Of a stretch of 64,000 nt of DNA, positions 50,001-63,200 are shown in pieces; the stretch's first letter is position 1; each line of letters begins with the position of its first letter. The stretch covers positions 91,021,308 through 91,085,307 of the forward strand of contig OZ025242.1 in NCBI GenBank assembly GCA_964019155.1. The letters are read 5' to 3'. This DNA comes from Osedax fenrisi. Taxonomy: Eukaryota; Annelida; Polychaeta; Sabellida; Siboglinidae. The notes beneath the pieces were generated by a model, which was not told the origin of the DNA, made no database searches, and saw only the letters and a list, made by a program, of their open reading frames with translations. A program made the position numbers and the translations under genes.

Positions 50001-53000
50001 TATAGTGTAGTATAGTATAGTATAGTATAGTATAGTATAGTATAGTATAGTGTGTAGTCTAATCTGTAGTATAGTGTAGTATAGTATAGTATAGTATAGT
50101 ATAGTATAGTATAGTATAGTATAGTATAGTGTAGTATAGTATAGTATAGTATAGTATAGTATAGTATAGTATAGTATAGTATAGTGTAGTATATTATAGT
50201 ATAGTATAGTATAGTGTAGTGTAGTATATTATAGTGTAGTATAGTATAGTATAGTATAGTATAGTGTAGTATAGTGTAGTGTAGTATATTATAGTGTAGT
50301 ATAGTATAGTATAGTATATTATAGTATAGTATAGTATAGTATAGTATAGTGTAGTATAGTATAGTATAGTATAGTATAGTATAGTGTAGTATAGTATAGT
50401 GTATAGTATAGTATAGTATAGTATAGTATAGTATAGTATAGTATAGTATAGTATAGTGTAGTATATTATAGTATAGTATAGTATAGTATAGTATAGTATA
50501 GTATAGTATAGTATAGTATAGTATAGTGTAGTATATTATAGTATAGTATAGTATAGTATAGTATAGTATAGTATAGTATAGTGTAGTATAGTATAGTATA
50601 GTATAGTATAGTATAGTATAGTATAGTATAGTATAGTATAGTATAGTATAGTATAGTATAGTATAGTATAGTATAGTGTAGTATATTATAGTATAGTATA
50701 GTATAGTATAGTATAGTATAGTATAGTATAGTATAGTATAGTATAGTATAGTGTAGTATATTATAGTATAGTATAGTATAGTATAGTATAGTATAGTATA
50801 GTGTAGTATAGTATAGTATAGTATAGTATAGTATAGTATAGTATAGTATAGTATAGTATAGTATAGTATAGTATAGTATAGTGTAGTGTAGTGTAGTGTA
50901 GTGTAGTGTAGTGTAGTGTAGTGTAGTATAGTATAGTATAGTATAGTATAGTATAGTATAGTATAGTATAGTATAGTATAGTATAGTATAGTATAGTATA
51001 GTATAGTATAGTATAGTATAGTATAGTATAGTATAGTATAGTATAGTATAGTATAGTATAGTATTTCATTTTATTTTATTTTAAAATATTTTATTGACTA
51101 CAAAATCACGTGGTGGTTATGGGCGTCATGAGAAGGAAACAAAAATAAAATAAATAAAGTACAATAAAAATAATGGAAAAGGGAGGGTAGGTTACAATGT
51201 TAATAGGTGCGTGGAGAGTTTACATTTAAATAGTGACAAGGATTTCAAACACCTAATGTCATATGGTAGAGAATTCCAGTATTTTGGAGCTACCACAGAG
51301 AAAGCAGATTCAGAGTCAGCAGAGATAGTCGAGCGTTGCACAATTTTCATCGTGTGACATTTCCTGCTAGCTCGACTAAGGGTATGCATACTGATCAAGT
51401 CAGCTAGGTACTCGGGAGATCTAAGATGTATCACCTTATGGGTAGTCATAGTAGTCTGTACCTGCAGAGATATCTAAACTTAAGCCAGCCGAGTGATCGC
51501 ATTAGAGTCGATATTGATACTATTGAAGAGAACTTCAGTTTATATAGGGTGCGTATAGCACGTCGTTGTATCTTCTCAAGTTTAAGCATAAGCTTTAGGG
51601 GTAGATTGCATAGAAGTGAGCAGCAGTATATGAGTCTACTGAAGACTAGCGAGTGTATTAGACTTTTAGTCATTGAAAAAGTCAATTTATTACGTGATTT
51701 TCTAATATTGTAAAGAAAATAGTTGGCATTGCGAATCATTATAGATATGTGGTCAGAGTAATCTAGGTGGGAGTTGATGGTGAAACCAAGAGTTGTTATG
51801 GATTGTGATGTAGGGAGGGCTAGTAGAAAGGGGTGGGTGATGATTAGGGGGTAGGTAGGTCTGGAGATAATTATGGTGTCAGTTTTGGTCATGTTAAGTG
51901 ATAGGGAATTATGGGAGAACCAGTCAGTAAGTTCTGTGAGGCAGTTAAAAATAGACAGTTGAATTGAGTTGGAGTCACAGGAAATGGGAAAAGAAGTATA
52001 AATTTGTAGATCATCTGCAAAGAGATGGTAGTGGATGTAAGGATATTTACGAAATATGGATTGTATGGGTAAAATATAAATAATAAAAAGTAAAGGACCA
52101 AGCACGGAGCCTTGTGGAACACCATGAGTGCTGATAAACGGGGTAGAGAAGGATGAGTTAATTTTAACTGAAGAGGACCTTAAGGAAAAGAATGACATAA
52201 ACCAGCTGTGTACTTGACCATGAATACCGATTTCATTGAGTCGTAAAGAAAGAATGTCATGGTTTAGAGTGTCAAAGGCACTGGTCAGGTCAAGTAACAC
52301 AAGGGTATCTAAGTACGATGGCCGTGGTATGAAGGATGCTTCGATTCTCGGATTCGTTAACAGTTGGATGGTGGATGGGACATCTCTGATGCGGGGTAAT
52401 GCCTACATCGGAGCTCTATCTCTGAAGTTTAATAGCTGCCAAACTAAATCTAGGATGAAAAGGTATTATTCTCTATCCTCAAACAGGTGTGATGCATGTA
52501 ACAGTACAGAAACGTTAGGACATATCTTACAAAGCTGCTCAAAAACACATTATGCAAGACTGCGAAGACACGACTCAATTGTGAAATATCTGGAAAAGGA
52601 ACTCGTTAAGAAGGAATACACTGTGCTGGTCGAACCAAGAATTAAAACGATCGTCGGCCTAAGAAAACCAGATCTAGTTTTCTGGAAGATAGATTTGGGA
52701 GTGGTGTGGGTAGTGGATGTTTCGATTGTGGCGGATAATTTCTCTCTGGAGAATCCTCACATCGAGAAGGTAAACTACTACTCGAAAGAGTGCATCACGT
52801 CTTGGGCTAAAGTCGAAAGCGGTATGAGTAATGTATTAGTCAGTGCATGTATTCTTAATTGGCGGGGGACTTTATCGAAAACGAGTTACGATGAGCTTTT
52901 ACCGATTGGGTGGTCTAAGCGTGTATGGATGATTATGAGTGTTCGAGTTTTGGAAAAGGGTAGATGGATCTATGATGAATTTCGCAAGAGTACGCGCCGT

Positions 53001-56000
53001 AGTGCACAATGGCGGCAGCCCGACCCTGATTGAGCCCCTACTGATTGATGATATTGATAATGAATCCCCGGAATTGTTTTTGATTGAAATTGGTACGTAA
53101 GGCACTCTTGGGTGAGGACCCGAGTGGGTTAGTTAGTCAACTACTCAATACGAGAAAACCACTTTCTTGATGCGCGTGTAACAATGCGTATCAAATGTAT
53201 CATGTCCCAAAAGGACATGAGGCTTGTGGAAATGGCAACTCCCTTTACGGCTTCATGCTGTGATCCGGAGGGGCCTTGTTAGCACGGGGCTTTGTTGTCA
53301 AGGGATATTAGTAGATCATTAATGATAAGATTCAGTGCTGATTCAGTGCTCCGATGGGGTAAGTAAGCACTTTGAAACTTATCAATAATTGAATTGGTAG
53401 TGATATAGTGAATAAGTTGAGCAGATACAATTCGCTCTAAGGTCTTAGAGATTGATGAAAGCTGGGAGATGGGTCGATAGCTCGACAGGTTCGAGTGGCT
53501 AAGGGTAGTTTTTTTTATAATTGGGGTGATATATGAGTGTTTCATAGACTTTGGTACGATCGATGTAATAAGGGACGCATGAATGATCATTGTTATGGGT
53601 TCAATTAGCAATGGCGAAAGGGTACGAAGTAAAGTAAGGGGAATAGGGTCGAGTGGGGAATTGGATTTTAGGGATGCCATTAGAGAGAGCACATATGGAC
53701 GAGTAGGGAGAGTGAAGGAGGACCAGTGATTATGGGAAGCTAGTGAATATGAGTTGAGAGTGAGGATATCAACATCCACATTGGGGAGAGCAGCTATGAT
53801 GTTCGATACTTTATTCTGGAAGAAATTAGCAAAGGAGGAGCAGAGGACTGTATCCGGTTGGTCAGGAAGGTGCCTGGGTTTTGATTTACCTACTAAGGTG
53901 AATGATAGGTTGTAGGCTTGCTTAGATGAGGTGCCATATTTACAAAGCAAGTTAGTAAAGTAAGATGATTTAGTGGATAGGAGTTTTTTCCTGTATAATG
54001 AGCGACATACTTTAAAGGAACACAGGTCTGAGTTCATTTTAGTAGAAGCATAAATGGACTGTAGACGACGAAGTGACTTTCTCATATTGGTGAGTTCAGT
54101 GTTAAACCAGGGGGATTTGGGATGATTACGGTGGGTAAGAGTAGTTGAGGGAGCATAAATGTCAAGAGAATTAGATAGCGCCGTGTTGAAGGCGTCAAAG
54201 AGAGTGTCAGGATCAGAGAGCGGAGATGTAATATTATTCATATGATCAAACACGGAGTTAACAAACAAGGGTTGATTTATAGAGGAGATGTTTCGAAAGT
54301 ATCTTAGAGGTCGAGTATTGTGCACTACTGATAACTGTAAATCAAATAGGATAGCGAAGTGATTAGATATTAGAGTGCTTTGGGTGGGAGAAGAAATTAA
54401 ATTGGAGTCAGATGGAGATAAAACAAGATCAATGATGTTACCATTAGATATAGTTGGGAAATGAATGTGTTGTGTTAAGGAGTGCTCAAAAATAAGTTTC
54501 TTAAGAGAAAGGGAAGCATGATTATCAGTATTCACTTGAATATTAAAGTCACCAAGAATAATTGTGTTGTAAGAAGACATGGATTCTAAAATGGTAGAGA
54601 GATCATTAAGGAAAGACCGAATGCTGGATGATGGTGGGCGATAGATGATTATAAACACAATGGTAAATAGGGAGGGGAACTGAATGTCACATATCAGCAT
54701 TTCACAAGAGGAGAAATTAGGGGTGGAAGAGGAAATAAGTTTGAGCTCAGTGGAGAACAACAGGGAAGACCACCACCACGGTTAGGTGTGGGTCTGTTAG
54801 CGAGTAGTAATGTGAAGCCATTGGGAGTTAATTGAGATGCTAAAGCAGAGTCATCATTTGTAAGCCAAGTCTCGGTGATAGCCGATATGGAGCAATTAGA
54901 GTCAATGATTAATTGAGTGATTAAATCTACTTTATAGTATAGTATAGTTTAGTATAGTATAGTATAGTATAGTATAGTATAGTATAGTATAGTATAGTAT
55001 AGTATAGTATAGTATAGTATAGTGTATAGTATAGTATAGTATAGTATAGTATAGTATAGTATAGTGTATAGTATAGTATAGTATAGTGTAGTGTAGTATA
55101 TTATAGTATAGTATAGTATAGTGTAGTATATTATAGTATAGTATAGTATAGTATAGTATAGTATAGTATAGTGTATAGTATAGTATAGTATAGTATAGTG
55201 TAGTGTAGTATATTATAGTATAGTATAGTATAGTATAGTGTAGTATAGTATAGTATAGTATAGTATAGTATAGTGTGTAGTCTAATCTGTAGTATAGTGT
55301 AGTATAGTATAGTATAGTATAGTATAGTATAGTATAGTGTAGTATAGTATAGTATAGTATAGTATAGTATAGTATAGTATAGTATAGTATAGTGTAGTAT
55401 AGTGTAGTATATTATAGTATAGTATAGTATAGTATAGTGTAGTATAGTATAGTATAGTATAGTATAGTATAGTATAGTATAGTGTAGTATATTATAGTGT
55501 AGTATAGTATAGTGTATAGTATAGTATAGTATAGTATAGTATAGTATAGTATAGTATAGTATAGTATAGTATAGTGTAGTATAGTATAGTATAGTGTAGT
55601 ATAGTATAGTATAGTATAGTATAGTATAGTATAGTATAGTATAGTATAGTGTAGTATATTATAGTATAGTATAGTATAGTATAGTATAGTATAGTATAGT
55701 GTAGTATATTATAGTGTAGTATATTATAGTGTAGTATAGTATAGTGTATAGTATAGTATAGTATAGTATAGTATAGTATAGTATAGTATAGTATAGTGTA
55801 GTGTAGTGTAGTATATTATAGTGTAGTATAGTATAGTGTATAGTATAGTATAGTATAGTATAGTATAGTATAGTATAGTATAGTATAGTGTAGTATATTA
55901 TAGTATAGTATAGTATAGTATAGTATAGTATAGTATAATATAGTATAGTATAGTATAGTATAGTATAGTGTAGTATATTATAGTATAGTATAGTATAGTA

Positions 56001-59000
56001 TAGTGTAGTATAGTATAGTATAGTATAGTATAGTATAGTGTAGTATATTATAGTATAGTATAGTATAGTATAGTATAGTATAGTATAGTATAGTATAGTG
56101 TAGTATATTATAGTGTAGTATAGTATAGTGTATAGTATAGTATAGTATAGAATAGTATAGTATAGTATAGTATAGTATAGTATAGTGTAGTGTAGTGTAG
56201 TATAGTATAGTATAGTATAGTATAGTATAGTATAGTATAGTATAGTGTAGTATATTATAGTATAGTATAGTATAGTATAGTATAGTATAGTATAGTGTAG
56301 TATATTATAGTGTAGTATATTATAGTGTAGTATAGTATAGTGTATAGTATAGTGTAGTATATTATAGTATAGTATAGTATAGTATAGTATAGTATAGTAT
56401 AGTGTAGTATATTATAGTGTAGTATATTATAGTGTAGTATAGTATAGTGTATAGTATAGTATAGTATAGTATAGTATAGTATAGTATAGTATAGTATAGT
56501 GTAGTGTAGTGTAGTATATTATAGTGTAGTATAGTATAGTGTATAGTATAGTATAGTATAGTATAGTATAGTATAGTATAGTATAGTATAGTGTAGTATA
56601 TTATAGTATAGTATAGTATAGTATAGTATAGTATAGTATAGTATAGTATAGTATAGTGTATAGTATAGTATAGTATAGTGTAGTGTAGTATAGTATAGTA
56701 TAGTATAGTATAGTATAGTATAGTATAGTGTAGGATAGTGTAGTATATTATAGTATAGTATAGTATAGTATAGTATAGTATAGTATAGTATAGTGTAGTA
56801 TATTATAGTATAGTATAGTATAGTATAGTATAGTATAGTATAATATAGTATAGTATAGTATAGTATAGTATAGTATAGTATAGTATAGTATAGTATAGTG
56901 TAGTGTAGTATATTATAGTGTAGTATATTATAGTGTAGTATAGTATAGTGTATAGTATAGTATAGTATAGTATAGTATAGTATAGTATAGTATAGTATAG
57001 TGTAGTGTAGTGTAGTATATTATAGTGTAGTATAGTATAGTGTATAGTATAGTATAGTATAGTATAGTATAGTATAGTATAGTATAGTATAGTGTAGTAT
57101 ATTATAGTATAGTATAGTATAGTATAGTATAGTATAGTATAGTATAGTATAGTATAGTGTATAGTATAGTATAGTATAGTGTAGTGTAGTATAGTATAGT
57201 ATAGTATAGTATAGTATAGTATAGTATAGTGTAGGATAGTGTAGTATATTATAGTATAGTATAGTATAGTATAGTATAGTATAGTATAGTATAGTATAGT
57301 ATAGTGTATAGTATAGTATAGTATAGTGTAGTGTAGTATAGTATAGTATAGTATAGTATAGTATAGTATAGTATAGTGTAGGATAGTGTAGTATATTATA
57401 GTATAGTATAGTATAGTATAGTATAGTATAGTATAGTATAGTGTAGTATATTATAGTATAGTATAGTATAGTATAGTATAGTATAGTATAATATAGTATA
57501 GTATAGTATAGTATAGTATAGTATAGTATAGTGTAGTATATTATAGTATAGTATAGTATAGTATAGTATAGTATAGTATAGTATAGTATAGTATAGTGTA
57601 TAGTATAGTATAGTATAGTGTAGTGTAGTATAGTATAGTATAGTATAGTATAGTATAGTATAGTATAGTGTAGGATAGTGTAGTATATTATAGTATAGTA
57701 TAGTATAGTATAGTATAGTATAGTATAGTATAGTATAGTATAGTGTATAGTATAGTATAGTATAGTGTAGTGTAGTATAGTATAGTATAGTATAGTATAG
57801 TATAGTATAGTATAGTATAGGATAGTGTAGTATATTATAGTATAGTATAGTATAGTATAGTATAGTATAGTATAGTATAGTGTAGTATATTATAGTATAG
57901 TATAGTATAGTATAGTATAGTATAGTATAATATAGTATAGTATAGTATAGTATAGTATAGTGTAGTATATTATAGTATAGTATAGTATAGTATAGTATAG
58001 TATAGTATAATATAGTATAGTATAGTATAGTATAGTATAGTGTAGTATATTATAGTATAGTATAGTATAGTATAGTGTAGTATAGTATAGTATAGTATAG
58101 TATAGTATAGTGTAGTATATTATAGTATAGTATAGTATAGTGTAGTAGAGTATAGTATAGTATAGTATAGTATAGTATAGTATAGTATAGTATAGTATAG
58201 TATAGTGTATAGTATAGTATAGTATAGTGTAGTGTAGTATAGTATAGTATAGTATAGTATAGTATAGTATAGTATAGTGTAGGATAGTGTAGTATATTAT
58301 AGTATAGTATAGTATAGTATAGTATAGTATAGTATAGTATAGTATAGTATAGTATAGTATAGTATAGTATAGTATAGTGTAGTATAGTATAGTATAGTAT
58401 AGTATAGTATAGTATAGTGTAGTATAGTATAGTATAGTATAGTATAGTATAGTATAGTATAATATAGTATAGTGTAGTATATTATAGTATAGTATAGTAT
58501 AGTATAGTATAGTATAGTATAGTGTAGTATATTATAGTGTAGTATATTATAGTGTAGTATAGTATAGTGTATAGTATAGTATAGTATAGTATAGTATAGT
58601 ATAGTATAGTATAGTATAGTGTAGTGTAGTGTAGTATATTATAGTGTAGTATAGTATAGTGTATAGTATAGTATAGTATAGTATAGTATAGTATAGTATA
58701 GTATAGTATAGTGTAGTATATTATAGTATAGTATAGTATAGTATAGTATAGTATAGTATAATATAGTATAGTATAGTATAGTATAGTATAGTATAGTATA
58801 GTATAGTATAGTATAGTATAGTATAGTATAGTGTAGTGTAGTGTAGTATATTATAGTGTAGTATAGTATAGTGTATAGTATAGTATAGTATAGTATAGTA
58901 TAGTATAGTATAGTATAGTATAGTGTAGTATATTATAGTATAGTATAGTATAGTATAGTATAGTATAGTATAATATAGTATAGTATAGTATAGTATAGAA

Positions 59001-59978
59001 TAGTATAGTATAGTATAGTATAGTATAGTGTATAGTATAGTATAGTATAGTGTAGTGTAGTATAGTATAGTATAGTATAGTATAGTATAGTATAGTATAG
59101 TGTAGGATAGTGTAGTATATTATAGTATAGTATAGTATAGTATAGTATAGTATAGTATAGTATAGTGTAGTATATTATAGTATAGTCTATTATAGTATAG
59201 TATAGTATAGTATAGTATAGTATAGTATAGTATAGTATAGTATAGTATAGTATAGTATGGTATAGTATAGTATAGTATAGTATAGTATAGTGTGTAGTCT
59301 AATCTGTAGTATAGTGTAGTATAGTATAGTATAGTATAGTATAGTATAGTATAGTGTAGTATAGTATAGTGTGTAGTGTAGTATCATATAGAACAATACA
59401 TTGATGTCTTTAGGGCCAGTTCTCTCCGGTGAAAGGAACCTATAGCACCGAGTTTAAGAATCTGATAAACCTACTACTAGAACATTCCGCTGAGAATAGA
59501 CCTTCGGCTGTGGAACTCTGGGATACTTATCTTCCCAAGGTAGGCCGTAGTACAGTCCTAGTTCAGTATGACCGTTACCCCTATCTAACACTGTCTCTAT
59601 AGTTAATGTCAAGGTATGAACTGCCTGAACAAATCAACCAGATATACCCATCGGATACTCAATGTTTCACCAGGTTTCGTACACAATTAAACTATTATTA
59701 TCATAATAGTGTTTATTTATTATTATTAGCCTATTCGTGAATACTATAATCTGATTCATAGGTCTGTGTTATATTACTTTGATACGAGTAAGATGTCAAT
59801 ATATCCTATTAGCCTGCCGCAACAGATCAGAATCAAACATGTTTGTATAGCATCATCATCACTACTACCACTACTACTACTACTACCACTACCACTACCA
59901 CTACCACTACCACTACCACTACCACTACCACTACCACTACCACTACCACTACCACTACCACTACCACTACCACTACCA

Positions 59979-60069
<91 letters not shown>

Positions 60070-60125
60070 CACTACCACTACCACTACCACTACCACTACC
60101 ACTACCACTACCACTACCACTACCA

Positions 60126-60211
<86 letters not shown>

Positions 60212-63200
60212 TCCTCACAGACAGCTATAGGCAGCAATCATTTCATAGTGATAACAATGGAGTGCATGGTATATTCATGGGGAGACAACAGACATGGGCA
60301 ACTAGGTCATGACGACATGGCTAATCGTTACAAGCCTCATATTGTGAACTCTCTTAAGGGCAAGAGTATCGTCAGGTGTAGTGTTGTACCATGCCCCCCC
60401 CCTTAACCCCATTACACCCCCCTTACCAGGTACTATAATGCAGTAACTAGTTACTAGATAATGATGTTGATTATTTGAGAAATATTGTCACGTGTAATGT
60501 ACTACATTTCACAGTACACACTATATTTCTAACATACCCCTCTCTCTCTCTTTCCATCATAGATATATAAGTAGATAGATAGTCTATAGTATAGTATAGA
60601 CTTTATACTGCCTAATGAAACATCTAGTTATGCTATATTACAACCGCTATCTTGTGAGTATGGTACCATGTGAAATAACTATATATAAATATTATATAAT
60701 GTACTATTACATTATTATAATACATATATGATTAGATGTGGGGTATTACTGTAATACTAATTTAATGTGTAATATACAATACAATGTGAAATACATTAAC
60801 ATTTCTATGTATACAAATAACAACCCAGTGTAAATACATATCGCCAAGTCACATGGTTCCTACATACAAGATGGCGGACATTGGATGCCTATCTACCTAA
60901 TTATATATCTGTACTACTACCATCACTACTACCATCTCTACTACCATCGCTACTACCATCGCTACTACCATCGCTACTACCATCGCCACTACCATCGCTA
61001 TTACCATCGCAATCTATCAGCGACGGATTTCAAAGTCGCCCGCCTCTCAGAAGCGTTATCTCCCTCCTGGACTTTTCGAAAGCTTTCGACACAGTGTGGC
61101 GCAACCGCCTGTTACATATCCTCCTAGACAAGGGCGTCCCCACTGCAATGACCCGATGGATACAAGGATTCATTTGCGACAGACACGCCAAAGTAAGTAT
61201 GGATAACGTGACCGGCAAGCGGAAGAAACTCCACCAAGGCGTCCCGCAAGGTTCAGTCCTATCCCCGTTACTATTCTTATTTTATATAGACGGAATCAAA
61301 GAGGTCATATCGCCCGAAGTCAAAATCAGCCTTTACGCAGACGACATTGCAATTTGGAGCCAGCATAGAGACAAACTGCAAGCACTCGCACATGTCCAAG
61401 ATGCAGTCTCGAACATCGCCAACTGGAGCAGCCGTCACAAACTAAAGCTGAACCCTTCGAAATGCGAGGTCTCCTTCTTCAGCACCGACACGCACGAAGC
61501 GAAATGGATCCCGGCTATGGATATCAACGGAACGCCTCTGACATTTAATACAACCCCTACATTTCTAGGGATCACATTCGACAGAACGCTCTGCTTCCGC
61601 AGACATACGGACCAAATCAAATCCAGAACAGCCTACAGGACGAGAATTCTTGCCTCTCTCGCAACCAAACAATGGGGCTGGAGCAGGAAGAGCCTAAAAA
61701 GAATATTCCAGTCCATCATCTCCAGCGTTTTCAACTACTGCGCAGCAGGCTGGCAACCCTGGTTAGCGAAATCGAACCTGTTAATCCTGGAGAGAGCCCA
61801 GAACAGAGCACTCCGAGTAATCACCGGACAACTCGCTGACACTCCGATCGAATGCCTGCGTTGCGAGGCGGAAATCCCATCTATCGAAACCACCAGAAGG
61901 CGCAACTGCCTGATAGCATGGGAAAAATCGGCACGACTACCCGCCAGCAACCCCAGAGCCCAACTCACGCGCAACACGGTGTACCATAGATGGAAAAATA
62001 GACTCAGCTTCTCACAAATGGCCACCGCTGACTGCATCGAAACAGGCCTGTCCTCATTCGAGAGAGACACGATGGCACTGTCCCCAGTACCGCCATGGAC
62101 GCAGAGGTCAAACCCCCACTGGTCAGTCGCCACGCGACTACTCAACGGCTCTACCAAAACGACGGACCAAGCTGAACTGAAGAAAGACGCCACAGACACC
62201 ATCGACGCCCTCCACCACCCCGACGTGATCATCTATACAGATGGATCAGCCCAGGGTGGATGCGAATTCGGTGGCAGCGCAGCAGTTTTCACCACCGGCA
62301 CGGCCACTGACCCCTTGCTCCTAGACGAACGCTGTAGCAAAGGACGACGATGGACGTCCTCCTTCGAAACGGAAGTGACGGCCATCAACCTAGCTATTCA
62401 ATGGTTAGAGGACCAAAGCGACAAACCCTGCTTCGCAATCATCTGTTCGGACAGCCAGTCCACTCTCGCTGCACTTGAAAATACCGGCAACAGAGACTCT
62501 TCCGCCATTTCAGCGCTACGGGCCGGACTGGACAAGGTAACCACCCGGATACACTTACAGTGGGTGCCTAGTCACATTGGCCTCACGGGCAACGAATGGG
62601 CCGACGTCGCGGCTGGCGTTATTGCGGCTGACAGATCCACGGCACCCGAGCCGTATATATCTCTGCCCGCAGCGAAATCTGTCATCAAAGCAACGATTAT
62701 AGACCCCCCTCCCTCTGACCCAAGGACGAAGGCGATCTACGGCAGCCAAAGAAGCGACGTCCCCCTGAGTAGGAAAGAGGCAGTACTCCTCGCCCAACTC
62801 AGGAGTGGACACTGTCAACGTCTTGCTGCCTACAAACATAGAATCGACAGCAGCACATCGCCGATCTGCCCCCACTGTGAAACAGAAGAGGAGACTATTA
62901 CGCACTGGCTTACAGAATGTCCGGCAACCATAAACAAAAGAGTACGCGAATTTGGGGGTGCGGCACCCCCACTATCAGTCTTGGTGGGGAACCCCAAGGC
63001 TGTACTATCGTACGCGCAGAGACTTTGGTCCCTGTGAACGAGCCGCACTCAACAACAACAACAACAACTACCATCGCTACTACCATCGCTACTACCATCG
63101 CCACTACCATCGCTACTACTATCGCTACTACCATCGCTACTACCATCGCTACTACCATCGCTACTACCATCACTACTACCATCGCTACTACCACCACTAC

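Larger units (their letters stand above)
51064..54935 (-). mobile_element. CR1/L2-type LINE, 5'-truncated, interrupted
   Basis: Non-LTR retrotransposon on the minus strand inside the TATAG array. In element sense: a fragment of the endonuclease domain (ETWL near 54840), IIYRPPSS, ILGDFNI and SNHF of the endonuclease, then the RT fingers (SYRPISQLSSISKTLERIV), motif A (LLDLTSAFDTLNHDIL), VPQGSVLGPLLF, FADDLQIY and a C-terminal APKYWNSLPYDI segment typical of CR1/L2 ends. Frameshifts are seen near 54765 and 51447. The RT is split by a 978-bp insertion at 52304-53281. The 3' UTR is short and ends in an AAAATAAAATG-like tail near 51065. Confidence 0.88.

Noticed and set aside
50761..51069. Tyr-Ile-Leu repeat protein on the minus strand
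   Set aside because: Direct translation of CTATA/CTATACTATA repeats.
59833..60237. Poly-Val, poly-Thr and poly-Leu/Pro proteins
   Set aside because: Microsatellite in intron 9. The poly-Thr frame is in phase with exon 10, but excising the repeat restores the RCC1 strand expected for the family, so a coding homopolymer is less likely.
60869..60880. YY1-type regulatory site AAGATGGCGGAC
   Set aside because: A single 12-base match inside an intron with no other promoter feature; not listed as a separate feature.
61735..62905. Minus-strand frames opposite the RNase H LINE
   Set aside because: Shadows of the GC-rich plus-strand ORF, which has the full set of RT and RNase H motifs.
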